Source: Mycobacterium sp. (GTDB lineage Bacteria; Actinomycetota; Actinomycetes; Mycobacteriales; Mycobacteriaceae). From it: DNA of 64,000 bases. The notes below the pieces were generated by a model that did no database searches, had not been told where the DNA came from, and saw only the letters and a list, made by a program, of their open reading frames with translations. This document shows positions 47,989 through 56,683 of the stretch, in pieces. Numbering within the stretch: the first letter of the stretch is position 1; the number at the start of each line of letters is the position of its first letter. Made by a program: the position numbers and the translations under genes. Location of the stretch: the NCBI GenBank assembly GCA_011620645.1, contig WOYS01000023.1:22629-86628 (forward strand), given 5' to 3'.

Positions 47989-48960
47989 ATGTGTACGCCT
48001 TCCCGCGCGCTGGCCGCGGGCCTGCTGCTGGCCGTCCCCGTCGCGCTCAGTGCCTGCGACACGAGCGGCGAATCGACCTCGACTTCGACCGTCGCGGGGG
48101 ACTGCCCGACGACTCCGGTGAACGTCGTCGTCAGCGTCGACCAGTGGGGGAAGATCGTGTCCTCCCTCGCCGGCGCCTGCGCGAACGTGACGACGGTGCT
48201 GGCCGGGTCCTCGGTGGACCCGCACGATTTCGAGCCGTCCCCCTCGGACGCGGCCGCCTTCAGCGGCGCCCAACTGGTGGTGGTCAACGGCGGTCACTAC
48301 GACGAGTGGGCCGCTAAGCTCGCCGAGAGCACCGCCCCGGATGCGCACGTCGTGGACGCCATGGCGTTGCTCGGTGGCGATCATGCGGGACATGACCACG
48401 GCCACGAGGGTCACGAACACGGTGAGGGCGCCAACCCGCACGCCTGGTACAGCCCGGCGGCGGTGACCGACGTGGCCGCCGCGGTGACGGCTGAACTCAC
48501 CGAACTCGCCCCGGCGGCAGGTGAATACTTCAACTCCAGGCACACCGAGTTCACCGAGGCGCTGGCGCCATATGACGCGCTGATCGCCAAGATCAAGGCC
48601 GGCGCAACCGGCAAGACCTATGCCGCGACCGAGAGCCTGTTCGACGATATGGCCGCCGCGCTCGGCCTGGCCAACCGCACCCCGCACGGCTATCAGGTCG
48701 CCTCCTCCAATGAGTCCGACCCCTCGCCAGCGGATCTCGACGCCTTCCTGCGGTTGCTGTCCGGTCGGGGCGTCGACGTGCTGATCTACAACACCCAGAC
48801 TGAGGGTTCGGTACCGCAGCAATTGCGCGCCGCCGCCGAGGCCGCCGGCGTTCCGGTGGTCGATGTGACGGAGACTCTTGCGCCGGACGCGCAGACGTTC
48901 GAGGCTTGGCAGGTGGCACAACTCACCGCATTGGCCGAGGCGCTCGGCATCGAGCCGTAA
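47989..48960 (+). CDS. znuA: Zinc ABC transporter substrate-binding lipoprotein (ZnuA-like)
   Basis: A 323-residue cluster A-I metal-binding protein. The signal peptide ends in the lipobox LSAC near residue 23. Zn-ligand regions are SSVDPHDFEPSPSDAA near 75, a His-rich loop DHAGHDHGHEGHEHGEG near 125 typical of zinc (not manganese) proteins, NPHAWYSP near 148 and TYAATESLFDDM near 208. The first 15 codons of a longer frame include the Zur box and are not used. The stop overlaps the ATPase start by one base. Confidence 0.92.
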   Translation: MCTPSRALAAGLLLAVPVALSACDTSGESTSTSTVAGDCPTTPVNVVVSVDQWGKIVSSLAGACANVTTVLAGSSVDPHDFEPSPSDAAAFSGAQLVVVNGGHYDEWAAKLAESTAPDAHVVDAMALLGGDHAGHDHGHEGHEHGEGANPHAWYSPAAVTDVAAAVTAELTELAPAAGEYFNSRHTEFTEALAPYDALIAKIKAGATGKTYAATESLFDDMAAALGLANRTPHGYQVASSNESDPSPADLDAFLRLLSGRGVDVLIYNTQTEGSVPQQLRAAAEAAGVPVVDVTETLAPDAQTFEAWQVAQLTALAEALGIEP

Positions 48961-49727
48961 TGTCAGCCGAACCAGCGCTCGTCTTCGACGATGTCAGCGT
49001 CGTTCGTGGCGGCAGGCTGATCTGGTCGGAAGGCACCTTCACGATCCCGTCCGGCGGCATTGTCGCCGTGATCGGCTCCAACGGATCGGGCAAGTCGACG
49101 CTGCTGCAGGTAGTCCTCGGGCTGCTGCCGGTGGCTTCCGGATCGGTATCGGTGCTCGGCGGACGGCCCGGGGCGAACAACGACCAGATCGGCTACGTGC
49201 CCCAGGACTATGTGGCCGGCGCCGGTGAGGTGATCCGTGCCCGCGACGCGGTGATGCTCGGCCTGACCGGTCGCCGGTGGGGGCTGCGCCGCAACACCCG
49301 CGACGACCGGGACCGGGTGACCGAGGCGCTGCGGGCCGTCGAGGCAGAGGACTTCGCCGATCGGCGGGTGTCGCAGCTCTCCGGCGGTCAGCGCCAACGG
49401 ATCGCGCTGGCCAATGCTCTGGTGTCTCGTCCGCAGCTGCTGATCCTCGACGAGCCGCTCGCCGCGCTGGACCTCCGCACCCAGCACGAGATCGTCGCAC
49501 TGCTGGCGCGTCTGAACACCGAATACGACGTGACGATTCTCGTTGTCGCCCATGATCTGAACCCGCTGTTGTCGGTGCTGAGCAGTGCGGTGTACCTGCT
49601 CGACGGGCATGCGCACCATGCTGCGATCGATCAGGTGGTCGACGCCGATCTGCTGACCCACCTGTACGGCACCACGGTTGCCGTGGCCAACACCCTGCAG
49701 GGCCAGCTGTACATGAGGGCGACGTGA
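48960..49727 (+). CDS. znuC: Zinc ABC transporter ATP-binding protein
   Basis: A 255-residue ABC ATPase. Walker A GSNGSGKST lies near residue 38, Q-loop GYVPQDY near 77, signature LSGGQRQR near 140, Walker B LLILDEPLAALD near 159, and the switch His in VVAHDLNP near 197. It energises zinc uptake with ZnuA and the permease. Its ATG is the last base of the znuA stop, and it overlaps the permease by four bases, so the three genes are one translational unit. Confidence 0.93.
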   Translation: MSAEPALVFDDVSVVRGGRLIWSEGTFTIPSGGIVAVIGSNGSGKSTLLQVVLGLLPVASGSVSVLGGRPGANNDQIGYVPQDYVAGAGEVIRARDAVMLGLTGRRWGLRRNTRDDRDRVTEALRAVEAEDFADRRVSQLSGGQRQRIALANALVSRPQLLILDEPLAALDLRTQHEIVALLARLNTEYDVTILVVAHDLNPLLSVLSSAVYLLDGHAHHAAIDQVVDADLLTHLYGTTVAVANTLQGQLYMRAT

Positions 49728-50587
49728 CGGGCGGGGGCGCTCAGGTCTACCTGGCGCTGGGCTATCAGGAGAATTGGTGGCAGATCCTGACGTCGGCCTT
49801 CATGCGTAACGCGCTCATCGGCGGCACGTTGGTCGCCCTGGCCGCCGGGCTGATCGGCTATTTCATCATCGTGCGCAATACCGCGTTCGCGGCGCACGCA
49901 CTGGCACACATCGGGCTGCCCGGCGCGACAGGCGCTGCGCTGCTGGGGCTTCCGGTGGTGCTCGGTCTCGGCGTGTTCTGTATCGGTGGAGCGGTGGTGA
50001 TCGGCGCGATGGGCAACAGGGCCGGCGACCGTGAGGTCACCACCGGCACGGTGCTCGCGCTGGCGACCGGATTCGGCTTGTTCTTCAACTCGCTGGCCAC
50101 CAAGAATTCCTCGATCCTGACCAATGTGCTGTTCGGCAATCTGCTGGCCATCACCCGCCAGCAGCTGCTCATCTTCGCCGGTCTGCTCCTGGTGATCGCC
50201 GCGACTGTCGTGATCGTGTACCGCCCGTTGTTGTTCGCCTCGGTCAACGCACAGGTCGCCGAGGCCAAGGGGGTGCCGGTGCGAGCCCTGTCGGTCGTCT
50301 TCATGGCACTGCTCGGTCTGTCGGTCACCATGGCCGTGCAGGCGGTCGGAACCCTGCTGCTGTTCGCCCTCGTCGTAACCCCCGCCGCGACGGCGATCAT
50401 GCTGACCGCCCGGCCGCTGGCGGCGATGGCGATCTCCACGGCGATCAGCCTGCTGTCGGTCTGGGCGGGTCTGGCGGTTTCGGCCCTGTTCAACATGCCG
50501 CCCAGCTTCGTCATCGTCACCATTGCGTGCGTCATCTGGCTCGTGGTGTGGACGGGGAACCGGATGGCGCGGGTCGCAGTCCGCTAA
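49724..50587 (+). CDS. znuB: Zinc ABC transporter permease
   Basis: A 287-residue ABC-3 family permease with about eight membrane helices. Landmarks are RNTAFAAHALAHIGLPGATGAALLG near residue 47, a conserved Glu/Lys cytoplasmic loop VNAQVAEAKGVPVRALSVVFM near 175, and the GTLLLFALVVTPAATAIML helix near 208. It transports zinc into the cytoplasm. The start is GTG overlapping znuC. The lacI-type regulator that follows 11 bases later has its own leaderless promoter. Confidence 0.92.
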   Translation: MTGGGAQVYLALGYQENWWQILTSAFMRNALIGGTLVALAAGLIGYFIIVRNTAFAAHALAHIGLPGATGAALLGLPVVLGLGVFCIGGAVVIGAMGNRAGDREVTTGTVLALATGFGLFFNSLATKNSSILTNVLFGNLLAITRQQLLIFAGLLLVIAATVVIVYRPLLFASVNAQVAEAKGVPVRALSVVFMALLGLSVTMAVQAVGTLLLFALVVTPAATAIMLTARPLAAMAISTAISLLSVWAGLAVSALFNMPPSFVIVTIACVIWLVVWTGNRMARVAVR

Positions 50588-50598
50588 CGTCGTCAGGC
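50585..50598 (+). promoter_or_regulatory. Leaderless -10 element of the LacI-family gene
   Basis: TAACGT at 50585-50590 partly overlaps the znuB stop and lies eight bases before ATG 50599. Confidence 0.45.
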
Positions 50599-51699
50599 AT
50601 GACCAGGAGTCCAGGGCCGCGCCGGCGCGCGACGCTGGCCTCATTGGCCGCCGAACTCAACGTTTCGCGGACCACGATCTCCAATGCGTACAACCGGCCC
50701 GACCAGTTGTCGGCCGATCTGCGTGAGCGGGTACTCGCCGCGGCAAAGGAACTGGGATACGCCGGGCCGGACCCGGTCGCGCGGTCGCTGCGCACCCGGA
50801 AGGCAGGCGCGGTCGGCCTGATGATCACCGAGCCGCTCAACTATTCGTTCAGCGATCCGGCGGCCCTGGATTTCGTTGCCGGACTTGCCGAATCGTGTGA
50901 AGAGGCCGGGCAGGGTCTGCTGCTCGTCGCGGCCGGCCCCAACCGCAGCGTCGGCGACGGATGGGCCGCTGTGCTGTCGGCCGGTGTCGACGGTTTCGTC
51001 GTCTATTCGGCCTCCGATGACGACCCCTACCTGCCGGTGGTGCTGCAACGGCATCTACCGATCGTGGTCGTCGACCAACCCATGGATGTGCCCGGCGCGT
51101 CGCGGGTCTGCATCGATGATCGCGCTGCGATGCGGCAACTCGCTGAATACGTTGTGGGACTTGGGCATCGTAAGATCGGTTTGCTGACCATGCGCCTCGG
51201 CCGGGAGTGGCCGCATGAGAGCACCAGGCCCATGGTCGCGGACCCAGCGAGGCTGAGCTCACCGCACTTCCATGTTCAGCGCGAGCGGGTGCACGGTGTC
51301 TACGACGCGATGAGCTCCGCCGGCCTGGACCCTGCGACGGTGACCGTGGTGGAGAGCTACGAGCACCTACCCCAGTCCGGCGGTGCGGCCGCGCAGGTTG
51401 CGCTCGCGGCGAATCCCCGCATCACCGCGCTGATGTGCACCGCCGATGTGCTGGCGCTCTCGGCGATGGACTACCTACGGGCGCGCGGCATCTTCGTCCC
51501 GGGGCAGTTGACCGTGACGGGTTTCGACGGCGTGCCCGAGGCGCTGGCGCGGGGGCTGACCACGGTCACCCAGCCCAGCATCGAGAAGGGCCGTCGCGCC
51601 GGGGATCTGCTGCACAACCCGCCGCGGTCGGGCCTGCCGGTCGTCGAGGTGCTCGAGACCGAGGTGGTACGGGGCCGCACCTCCGGCCCGCCCGCCTAA
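50599..51699 (+). CDS. LacI/GalR-family transcriptional regulator
   Basis: A 366-residue regulator. The N-terminal helix-turn-helix TLASLAAELNVSRTTISNAYNRP is followed by the hinge helix DPVARSLRTRKAGAVG near residue 58 and a periplasmic-binding-protein-like effector domain (VDGFVVYSASDDDPY near 133, MDYLRARGIFVPGQLTVTGFDGVPEA near 290). The ligand is unknown. Its neighbours, zinc uptake and trehalose phosphatase, do not settle its target; otsB converges on it, and a sugar ligand is a guess. The stop codon TAA lies in the first copy of a 17-bp tandem duplication. Confidence 0.88.
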   Translation: MTRSPGPRRRATLASLAAELNVSRTTISNAYNRPDQLSADLRERVLAAAKELGYAGPDPVARSLRTRKAGAVGLMITEPLNYSFSDPAALDFVAGLAESCEEAGQGLLLVAAGPNRSVGDGWAAVLSAGVDGFVVYSASDDDPYLPVVLQRHLPIVVVDQPMDVPGASRVCIDDRAAMRQLAEYVVGLGHRKIGLLTMRLGREWPHESTRPMVADPARLSSPHFHVQRERVHGVYDAMSSAGLDPATVTVVESYEHLPQSGGAAAQVALAANPRITALMCTADVLALSAMDYLRARGIFVPGQLTVTGFDGVPEALARGLTTVTQPSIEKGRRAGDLLHNPPRSGLPVVEVLETEVVRGRTSGPPA

Positions 51700-51722
51700 C
51701 CCCACCGCCCGCCTAACCCCAC
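51689..51722. repeat. 17-bp perfect tandem duplication across the lacI-type gene stop
   Basis: CGCCCGCCTAACCCCAC at 51689-51705 is repeated at 51706-51722. The stop codon TAA falls inside the first copy, so the protein is unchanged. Confidence 0.9.
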
Positions 51723-51765
51723 CAGGGTGTGCCGCGCCGGGCCGGGGCGCAAACAATGTTGCCGA

Positions 51766-52515
51766 TCAGGCGATCGGGCGCCGGGCGTCGGCCAGGAACT
51801 GCAGCACGACCGCTACATCTTCGGGGGTGTCGACCCGGAAGCCGGCCAGGCTGTCACCGGGCCCGATCTTGATGCCGATATCGCCGCCGCGCATCCGGCG
51901 GAATGCCTTCTCGTCGGTGACGTCATCGCCGAGGAAGACCACTGCCGTCGCATCACAACGGTTTCGCAGGATGTCGACCGCCTCGCCCTTGTCGGTGACG
52001 ATGACCGCGAATTCCAGCACCGCCTTGCCGGCAGTGGTGTGGGCAGCCCAGGATGTGGCAGCTTCGGCGGCCAGCGCGAGCGCGGCCTCCCCGTCGGTTG
52101 CGGAGGCGTTGCGCACATGCAGCGCGACGCTGGCGAGCTTCGGTTCCACCGTCACGCCGGGGCGTTCTGCCGCAATGGAATCCAGCGTCGCGACGATCTC
52201 GGCCAGCAGTGCGGTATCGATCTCGCGTGCGAACCCGGTGTCGAATTCGACGCCATGGCTGCCCACTGCCTGCACCGCTGCGGACATTCCGGACAGTTCA
52301 AGCAGTACGGACAAAGCGCGCCCGGAGATGAGGGCTGCGGTGGTGTCGGGCAAGCCGGCCAGCGTCTCGAGTGCCGCAGCGGCCTCCGGCAGTGGCCGGG
52401 CGTCGGCGGGGTTGTTCACGATCGGCGCCAGGGTGCCGTCGAAATCGGAGGCGATCAGCAGCCGAGGGGTGGTTGCCGCCTCGGTGAGAGCGCGTTGCAG
52501 ACCGGCATCAAGCAC
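51766..52515 (-). CDS. otsB: Trehalose-6-phosphate phosphatase
   Basis: A 249-residue HAD-superfamily phosphatase giving trehalose from trehalose 6-phosphate. Motif I is DFDGTLAPI near residue 24, motif II LISGR near 63, the cap starts at VGSHGVEF near 82, and motif IV FLGDDVTDEKAF lies near 193. It is shorter than the two-domain mycobacterial OtsB2 and lacks the N-terminal extension. It follows kstR by three bases and may be co-transcribed with it. Confidence 0.92.
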   Translation of the reverse strand: MLDAGLQRALTEAATTPRLLIASDFDGTLAPIVNNPADARPLPEAAAALETLAGLPDTTAALISGRALSVLLELSGMSAAVQAVGSHGVEFDTGFAREIDTALLAEIVATLDSIAAERPGVTVEPKLASVALHVRNASATDGEAALALAAEAATSWAAHTTAGKAVLEFAVIVTDKGEAVDILRNRCDATAVVFLGDDVTDEKAFRRMRGGDIGIKIGPGDSLAGFRVDTPEDVAVVLQFLADARRPIA

Positions 52516-52518
52516 TCC

Positions 52519-53181
52519 TCACACCTTAGGTTGCTCTCCGTCGCCGATGAGCAGGCGGACCGCGAGGTCGAGCCGCTTGGCCACGTCGGTGGCCGATGCG
52601 CGGCGGGTCAGCCAGGCCAGCAGATTGGACAGCCACACATCGGAGATGACGCGGGCGATGTGGTACTGGTCCTCGGTGGGTCGGCCCTCGCTCATCGCAC
52701 GGGCGAACATCGAGTCCATCAGCTTGCCGACGTGGTCGACCTCGCCGGCAGCAGATGCGTCGGCGAAGACGAAGGCGCGGGTCATGGCCTCGGTGAGCAG
52801 CGGGTTGCGCTGCATGGACCGGTTCAGCCCGCCGACCATGATGTTGAGCCGCTCGTACGGAGTGCCGCCGGTCAGAGTGGCGCGATCGCTCTTGGCGTCG
52901 ATGCGTTCGAACTCCCGGCCCAGCGCGGACACCAGCAGATGGACCTTGGACGGGAAGTAGCGGTACAGGGTGCCGACGGCGACATCGGCGCGCTCGGCGA
53001 CGGCTCGCATCTGGACGGCCTCGAAGCCGCCCTTCGAGGCGATGGCCACGGTGGCGTCCAGGATGCGCTTGCGGCGTTCCCGCTGCGCCTCGGAGCCGAG
53101 TTCGGACTCGGAGAGAACGGCCACGGCCATCACCTGACGGGGCGAGTCAGAACCCGATCCGGGTTGTGCAGGCGACGACAT
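52519..53181 (-). CDS. kstR: TetR-family cholesterol-catabolism repressor KstR
   Basis: A 220-residue repressor of sterol uptake and degradation genes, released by CoA thioesters of cholesterol intermediates. The conserved core starts LSESELGSEAQRERRKRILD; the helix-turn-helix is AVAERADVAVGTLYRYFPSK near residue 60, and the ligand domain includes NPLLTEAMTRAFVFADASAA and RVISDVWLSNLLAWLTRRAS. ATG 53181 is one choice; starts nearer the core (ATG of MAVAVLSESE) are possible. The usual divergent fadE34 is not present, and instead an exported-protein gene lies upstream. Confidence 0.93.
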   Translation of the reverse strand: MSSPAQPGSGSDSPRQVMAVAVLSESELGSEAQRERRKRILDATVAIASKGGFEAVQMRAVAERADVAVGTLYRYFPSKVHLLVSALGREFERIDAKSDRATLTGGTPYERLNIMVGGLNRSMQRNPLLTEAMTRAFVFADASAAGEVDHVGKLMDSMFARAMSEGRPTEDQYHIARVISDVWLSNLLAWLTRRASATDVAKRLDLAVRLLIGDGEQPKV

Positions 53182-53194
53182 GTGGGCGGGCAAC

Positions 53195-53234
53195 TCCTTC
53201 GTGATGCGCTTAAGTCCTTCGTGATGCGCTTAGG
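53195..53234. repeat. 20-bp near-perfect tandem duplication upstream of kstR
   Basis: TCCTTCGTGATGCGCTTAAG at 53195-53214 is followed by TCCTTCGTGATGCGCTTAGG; 19 of 20 positions match. On the minus strand each copy carries GAAGGA, so the ribosome binding site region of kstR has been doubled. Confidence 0.9.
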
Positions 53235-53346
53235 TGGAAAACGATACGCACACCGACCGTTGATCGCTCACTTCCTCGCACCGAATCACAACGGCACGTC
53301 GTGGCCGTGACAGTGGTCGACTTGACGTCCGCGCGCTGGCATGTAT

Positions 53347-53360
53347 TAGAACACGTTCTA
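53347..53360. promoter_or_regulatory. KstR operator
   Basis: TAGAACACGTTCTA is a perfect 14-bp palindrome that fits the KstR consensus TnnAACnnGTTnnA. It lies about 165 bases upstream of kstR and 26 bases beyond the end of the gene at 53387, so the only visible target is kstR itself. Confidence 0.88.
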
Positions 53361-53386
53361 GTGGGAAGCGGAGCCTTCTCACTGCT

Positions 53387-54376
53387 CTAATCCCCGGTGC
53401 GCTGCAGTCGCACATCCAGCTCGACCTTGGCGGGGCAGTCACCGGTGTAGTCCTGGAACGACTTTCCGGTCAGCGTGATTATCGGATCCTGAGGCCCCTG
53501 TGGCAGTGGCAGGTCGTCGCGGGATGTCTGGCGGACCGTGCCGACACCGTCGGTGCACTGCGCGTTCCCTTCGGGGAAGGTCGCGGTGAAATGCCCGCCG
53601 CCGTAGAGCATGACGAACAGGTTGTTCGTGTCAACGGTCGACATCAACGTCACGCAGCGCTCGCCGGTGCGCAGGCAGTGGGTTGTGGCGCGGTAGTCGT
53701 GCGGCGGGAACAACTCGCCGGTCTCGGGGTAGGTCTGGGTGTAGGTGTATGTGCCGCGCAGGGCCGCCCCCGGTGAGGTTCTCAGCGGCGGTTCCAGAGC
53801 CGGGTCGCTCGCTTGGCTGCCGGTGCCGCTGCCGCGGGCCGGGGTCAGGTTGACGGCCCGCTTGCTGGCGCACAGGGCCGGTGCCGTGGCCCAGGTATAT
53901 TCCCCGGACAGCGATCCGTCGAGCCTGGGCCGCAACGAGATGATCGACCAACCGGTCACGTCGACCTCGACGTCGCCGACCTTGCATTTGTCGGGTGCTT
54001 CGCGCGCCATCAGCCAGTCGCCGTCGATGTAGTCGAACACCATGGTCAGCTGGGGCGGACCGGACGGATCCTTGGGGTCGACCACCGCCACCGTCGCGAC
54101 GCACTCGGTGTCGCGGCAGTTGGAACGGGCCACCCATGTCTCGGTGCGCGCCGAGCCTGCCACCGGCTTACCGTCCGGCGTTGCGGTCGGCCCGATGTTG
54201 ACCTTGAAGCTGCCTTCCAGCGCCGGTCCGGATGTGACGGTGTTCGCTGCCTCATCGTCGGAGCGTACGGTGAACAGGCATGCCGCGAATCCACCGAGGA
54301 CGGTAGCGACAAGCGCAAGCGCAGCCAGCAGTTTGACCACCGTGCGCTTGGTGTCGTTGTTCAGCCCGAGTGCCAT
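53387..54376 (-). CDS. Membrane-anchored exported protein with paired cysteines
   Basis: A 329-residue protein. A membrane or signal helix (VVKLLAALALVATVLGGFAACLF near residue 12) is followed by a long extracytoplasmic part with two similar beta-rich halves, each with cysteine pairs (SNCRDTECVATV, DKCKVGDVEV, TTHCLRTGERCVTLMS, NAQCTDGVG). It resembles the sensor regions of some mycobacterial Ser/Thr kinases, but no kinase domain is present. ATG 54376 (MALGLNNDTKRTV) is preferred, because a start at 54436 would run into the bdh remnant on the opposite strand. Function unknown. It lies upstream of kstR, past the KstR operator. Confidence 0.8.
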   Translation of the reverse strand: MALGLNNDTKRTVVKLLAALALVATVLGGFAACLFTVRSDDEAANTVTSGPALEGSFKVNIGPTATPDGKPVAGSARTETWVARSNCRDTECVATVAVVDPKDPSGPPQLTMVFDYIDGDWLMAREAPDKCKVGDVEVDVTGWSIISLRPRLDGSLSGEYTWATAPALCASKRAVNLTPARGSGTGSQASDPALEPPLRTSPGAALRGTYTYTQTYPETGELFPPHDYRATTHCLRTGERCVTLMSTVDTNNLFVMLYGGGHFTATFPEGNAQCTDGVGTVRQTSRDDLPLPQGPQDPIITLTGKSFQDYTGDCPAKVELDVRLQRTGD

Positions 54377-54437
54377 CGGGTAAGGATGCCATCCCAGCGT
54401 GGTTGCGATGAAGCCAATGACGGTCGTGGGCGACATC

Positions 54438-54635
54438 GCGGTGCACGGATTGCGGGCCTCGGAATATAAGGTCGCCTACGTGACCGCCAAGCAGATCCTG
54501 CTGAAGGAGAGCGCCATCAAACGACTGGTGGAACCTGCGGAGGTGGCCTCGCTGGTGGGCTGGCTGGCCGCCGAGCAGGCGGGCACGGTGACCGGCGCGT
54601 CGCACACGATGGACGGTGGGTGGAGCGCCCGGTGA
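54438..54635 (+). pseudogene. Remnant of a 3-hydroxybutyrate dehydrogenase (SDR family)
   Basis: The frame reads HGLRASEYKVAYVTAK, containing the catalytic YxxxK of short-chain dehydrogenases, and jumps directly to QILLKESAIKRLVEP-AEVASLVGWL and VTGASHTMDGGWSAR, the typical C-terminus of 3-hydroxybutyrate dehydrogenases. The Rossmann half is missing and about 30-40 residues between the two blocks are deleted in frame. The stop overlaps the acetoacetyl-CoA synthetase start (GTGA), which shows the two were one operon. Confidence 0.75.
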
Positions 54636-56551
54636 GCACCGCACCGCAGTGGGAGCCGACCGCCGCCGATATCGCCGACGCCCGGGTCACCGATTTCGCC
54701 CGGTTCGCCGGTGCCCCGGCCGAGTATCACGCGCTGTGGCAATGGTCGGTGGACGAGCCGGCGGCCTTCTGGGCAGCGCTGTGGAAGTACTTCGGACTCG
54801 GTGAGATGCCCGGCGAGGTGCTGGCCGGCACCGATATGCCCGGCGCACGGTGGTTTCCCGGCGCACGGCTCAACTACGTCGACCAGGTGGTCCGGCAGTC
54901 CCGCACTGACCGGCCCGCGATCCTCTGCGTCAGTGAGGACACCCCGACCGTCGAGCTGTCCTGGGCCGAACTCCTTAGCCGAACAGCGGGATTCGCGAAG
55001 TCGCTGACCGATCTCGGAGTGGGCGCCGGCGACCGGGTCGTCGGCTATCTGCCCAATATCGCCGAAGCGGTGATCGCCTTCCTGGGCACCGCCGCGGTCG
55101 GCGCGGTGTGGAGTGCGTGCGGTCAGGACTACTCGGCCAAGGCCGCGCTGGATCGGCTCGGCCAGCTCGAACCGGTGGTGCTGGTGACCACCGACGGCTA
55201 CCGGTTCGGCGGCAAATCCCACGACAAGAGCGCCGACGTCGCGGCACTGCGGGCCGGGCTGCCCACGCTGCGCGCCACCGTCTCGGTATCGCGCCTGACG
55301 CCCACGCCGAGCGATCATCTCGACTGGGATACCGTGACTTCCGGTGGCGGCGAACTGGACACCACCGCAGTCGAATTCGACCATGCGCTGTGGATCCTGT
55401 TCTCGTCGGGCACCACCGGCCTGCCCAAGGGCATCATCCACGGGCACGGCGGGGTGCTGCTGGAGCATCTGAAGGCGGTCGCTCTGCAGAGCGATATCGG
55501 CGAGCGAGACACCTTCTTCTGGTACACCAGCCCGAGCTGGATGATGTGGAACTTCCAGATCGCCGGGTTGCTGGTCGGCGCCACCATCGTCTGCTACGAC
55601 GGAAGCCCGTCCTACCCGTCTCCGGATGCGCTGTGGGCCATCGCGGCCGACGTCGGTGCGACGGTGCTCGGTACCAGCCCGGGATATGTGCTCGGCTGTA
55701 TGAAGGCGGGTGCGGTTCCGCGGACCGAGCACGATCTGTCCGCATTGCGGACTGTCGGGATCACCGGGTCTTCGTTGCCGCCCTCGACGTCCTTGTGGAT
55801 GCGCGACAACATCGGCGAGCACGTTCGGGTCGCGTCGATCAGCGGGGGGACCGATGTGGTGTCGGCCTTCATCGGCGGCGTGCGCACGGTGCCGGTGTGG
55901 CCGGGGGAGCTGTCGGCCCCGTTCCTCGGTGTGGCGCTGGACGCCTGGGATGAGTCGGGCAACCCGGTACGTGGCGAGGTGGGAGAGCTGGTCGTCACCA
56001 AGCCGCTGCCGTCCATGCCGGTCGCCTTCTGGAATGATCCGGACGGATCGCGTTACCGCGAGGCCTATTTCGAGATGTTCCCGGGTGTCTGGCGGCACGG
56101 TGACTGGGTCACCATCACCGATCACGGCAGCATCATCGTGCACGGTCGCTCCGACTCGACCCTGAACCGGCACGGCATCCGGATGGGCAGTGCCGATATC
56201 TATCAGGCGGTGGAACGACTGCCCGAGATCGCCGAGGCGCTGGTGATCGGAGCCGAGCAGCCCGACGGTGGCTATTGGATGCCGCTGTTCGTGGTGCTCG
56301 CCGACGGTGTCGAACTGGACGACGCGCTACGGGACAAGGTCAAGAACACCATCCGCACCGAGGTCTCCCCGCGCCATGTTCCCGACGAGATCATCCTGGC
56401 GCCCGGTATCCCGCACACCCGTACCGGCAAGAAGCTCGAGGTGCCGATCAAGAAGCTGTTTCAGGGAGCAGACGCTGCGAAAGTGGTGGAACGCAGTGCC
56501 GTCGACGACCCGGACCTGCTGGAATGGTACGTCACACAGCGTCGAACCTGA
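54632..56551 (+). CDS. Acetoacetyl-CoA synthetase
   Basis: A 639-residue AMP-forming ligase that activates acetoacetate to acetoacetyl-CoA, for ketone body or polyhydroxybutyrate use. The N-terminus PQWEPTAADIADARVTDFARF and an ACAS-N domain are followed by the AMP-binding signature ILFSSGTTGLPKGIIHGHGG near residue 254, the YTSPSWMMWNFQIAGLLVG block near 297, GGTDVVSAFIGG near 408 and the C-terminal Lys region HTRTGKKLEVPIKKL near 600. The GTG start overlaps the broken dehydrogenase, its former partner (3-hydroxybutyrate to acetoacetate). Confidence 0.92.
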   Translation: MSTAPQWEPTAADIADARVTDFARFAGAPAEYHALWQWSVDEPAAFWAALWKYFGLGEMPGEVLAGTDMPGARWFPGARLNYVDQVVRQSRTDRPAILCVSEDTPTVELSWAELLSRTAGFAKSLTDLGVGAGDRVVGYLPNIAEAVIAFLGTAAVGAVWSACGQDYSAKAALDRLGQLEPVVLVTTDGYRFGGKSHDKSADVAALRAGLPTLRATVSVSRLTPTPSDHLDWDTVTSGGGELDTTAVEFDHALWILFSSGTTGLPKGIIHGHGGVLLEHLKAVALQSDIGERDTFFWYTSPSWMMWNFQIAGLLVGATIVCYDGSPSYPSPDALWAIAADVGATVLGTSPGYVLGCMKAGAVPRTEHDLSALRTVGITGSSLPPSTSLWMRDNIGEHVRVASISGGTDVVSAFIGGVRTVPVWPGELSAPFLGVALDAWDESGNPVRGEVGELVVTKPLPSMPVAFWNDPDGSRYREAYFEMFPGVWRHGDWVTITDHGSIIVHGRSDSTLNRHGIRMGSADIYQAVERLPEIAEALVIGAEQPDGGYWMPLFVVLADGVELDDALRDKVKNTIRTEVSPRHVPDEIILAPGIPHTRTGKKLEVPIKKLFQGADAAKVVERSAVDDPDLLEWYVTQRRT

Positions 56552-56572
56552 CCAGGTCCGCACCAGGTCCGC
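56551..56572. repeat. 11-bp perfect tandem duplication
   Basis: ACCAGGTCCGC at 56551-56561 and 56562-56572, beginning on the last base of the acetoacetyl-CoA synthetase stop codon. Confidence 0.85.
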
Positions 56573-56584
56573 ACTCGACGCCGG

Positions 56585-56683
56585 GCGGGCACGCTGATCA
56601 CCTACGAGGACTTCCCGCACGGCATGCCCACCACGCAGACAGATACCGTCAACGCCGATCTGCCGGCGTTCCTGAAGTCCTGA
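56585..56683 (+). pseudogene. C-terminal remnant of a haloperoxidase-like alpha/beta hydrolase
   Basis: The plus frame reads TLITYEDFPHGMPTTQTDTV, then NADLPAFLKS and a stop at 56681-56683. YxxxPHGMPTT...INADLLAFI is the catalytic-histidine tail of non-heme chloroperoxidase-type hydrolases. Everything upstream is lost. Its end overlaps the end of aspB by 35 bases. Confidence 0.65.

Noticed and set aside
54476..56173. Minus-strand open frame of 565 codons opposite acetoacetyl-CoA synthetase
   Set aside because: The plus strand encodes an unmistakable AMP-forming ligase; the opposite frame shows no domain.
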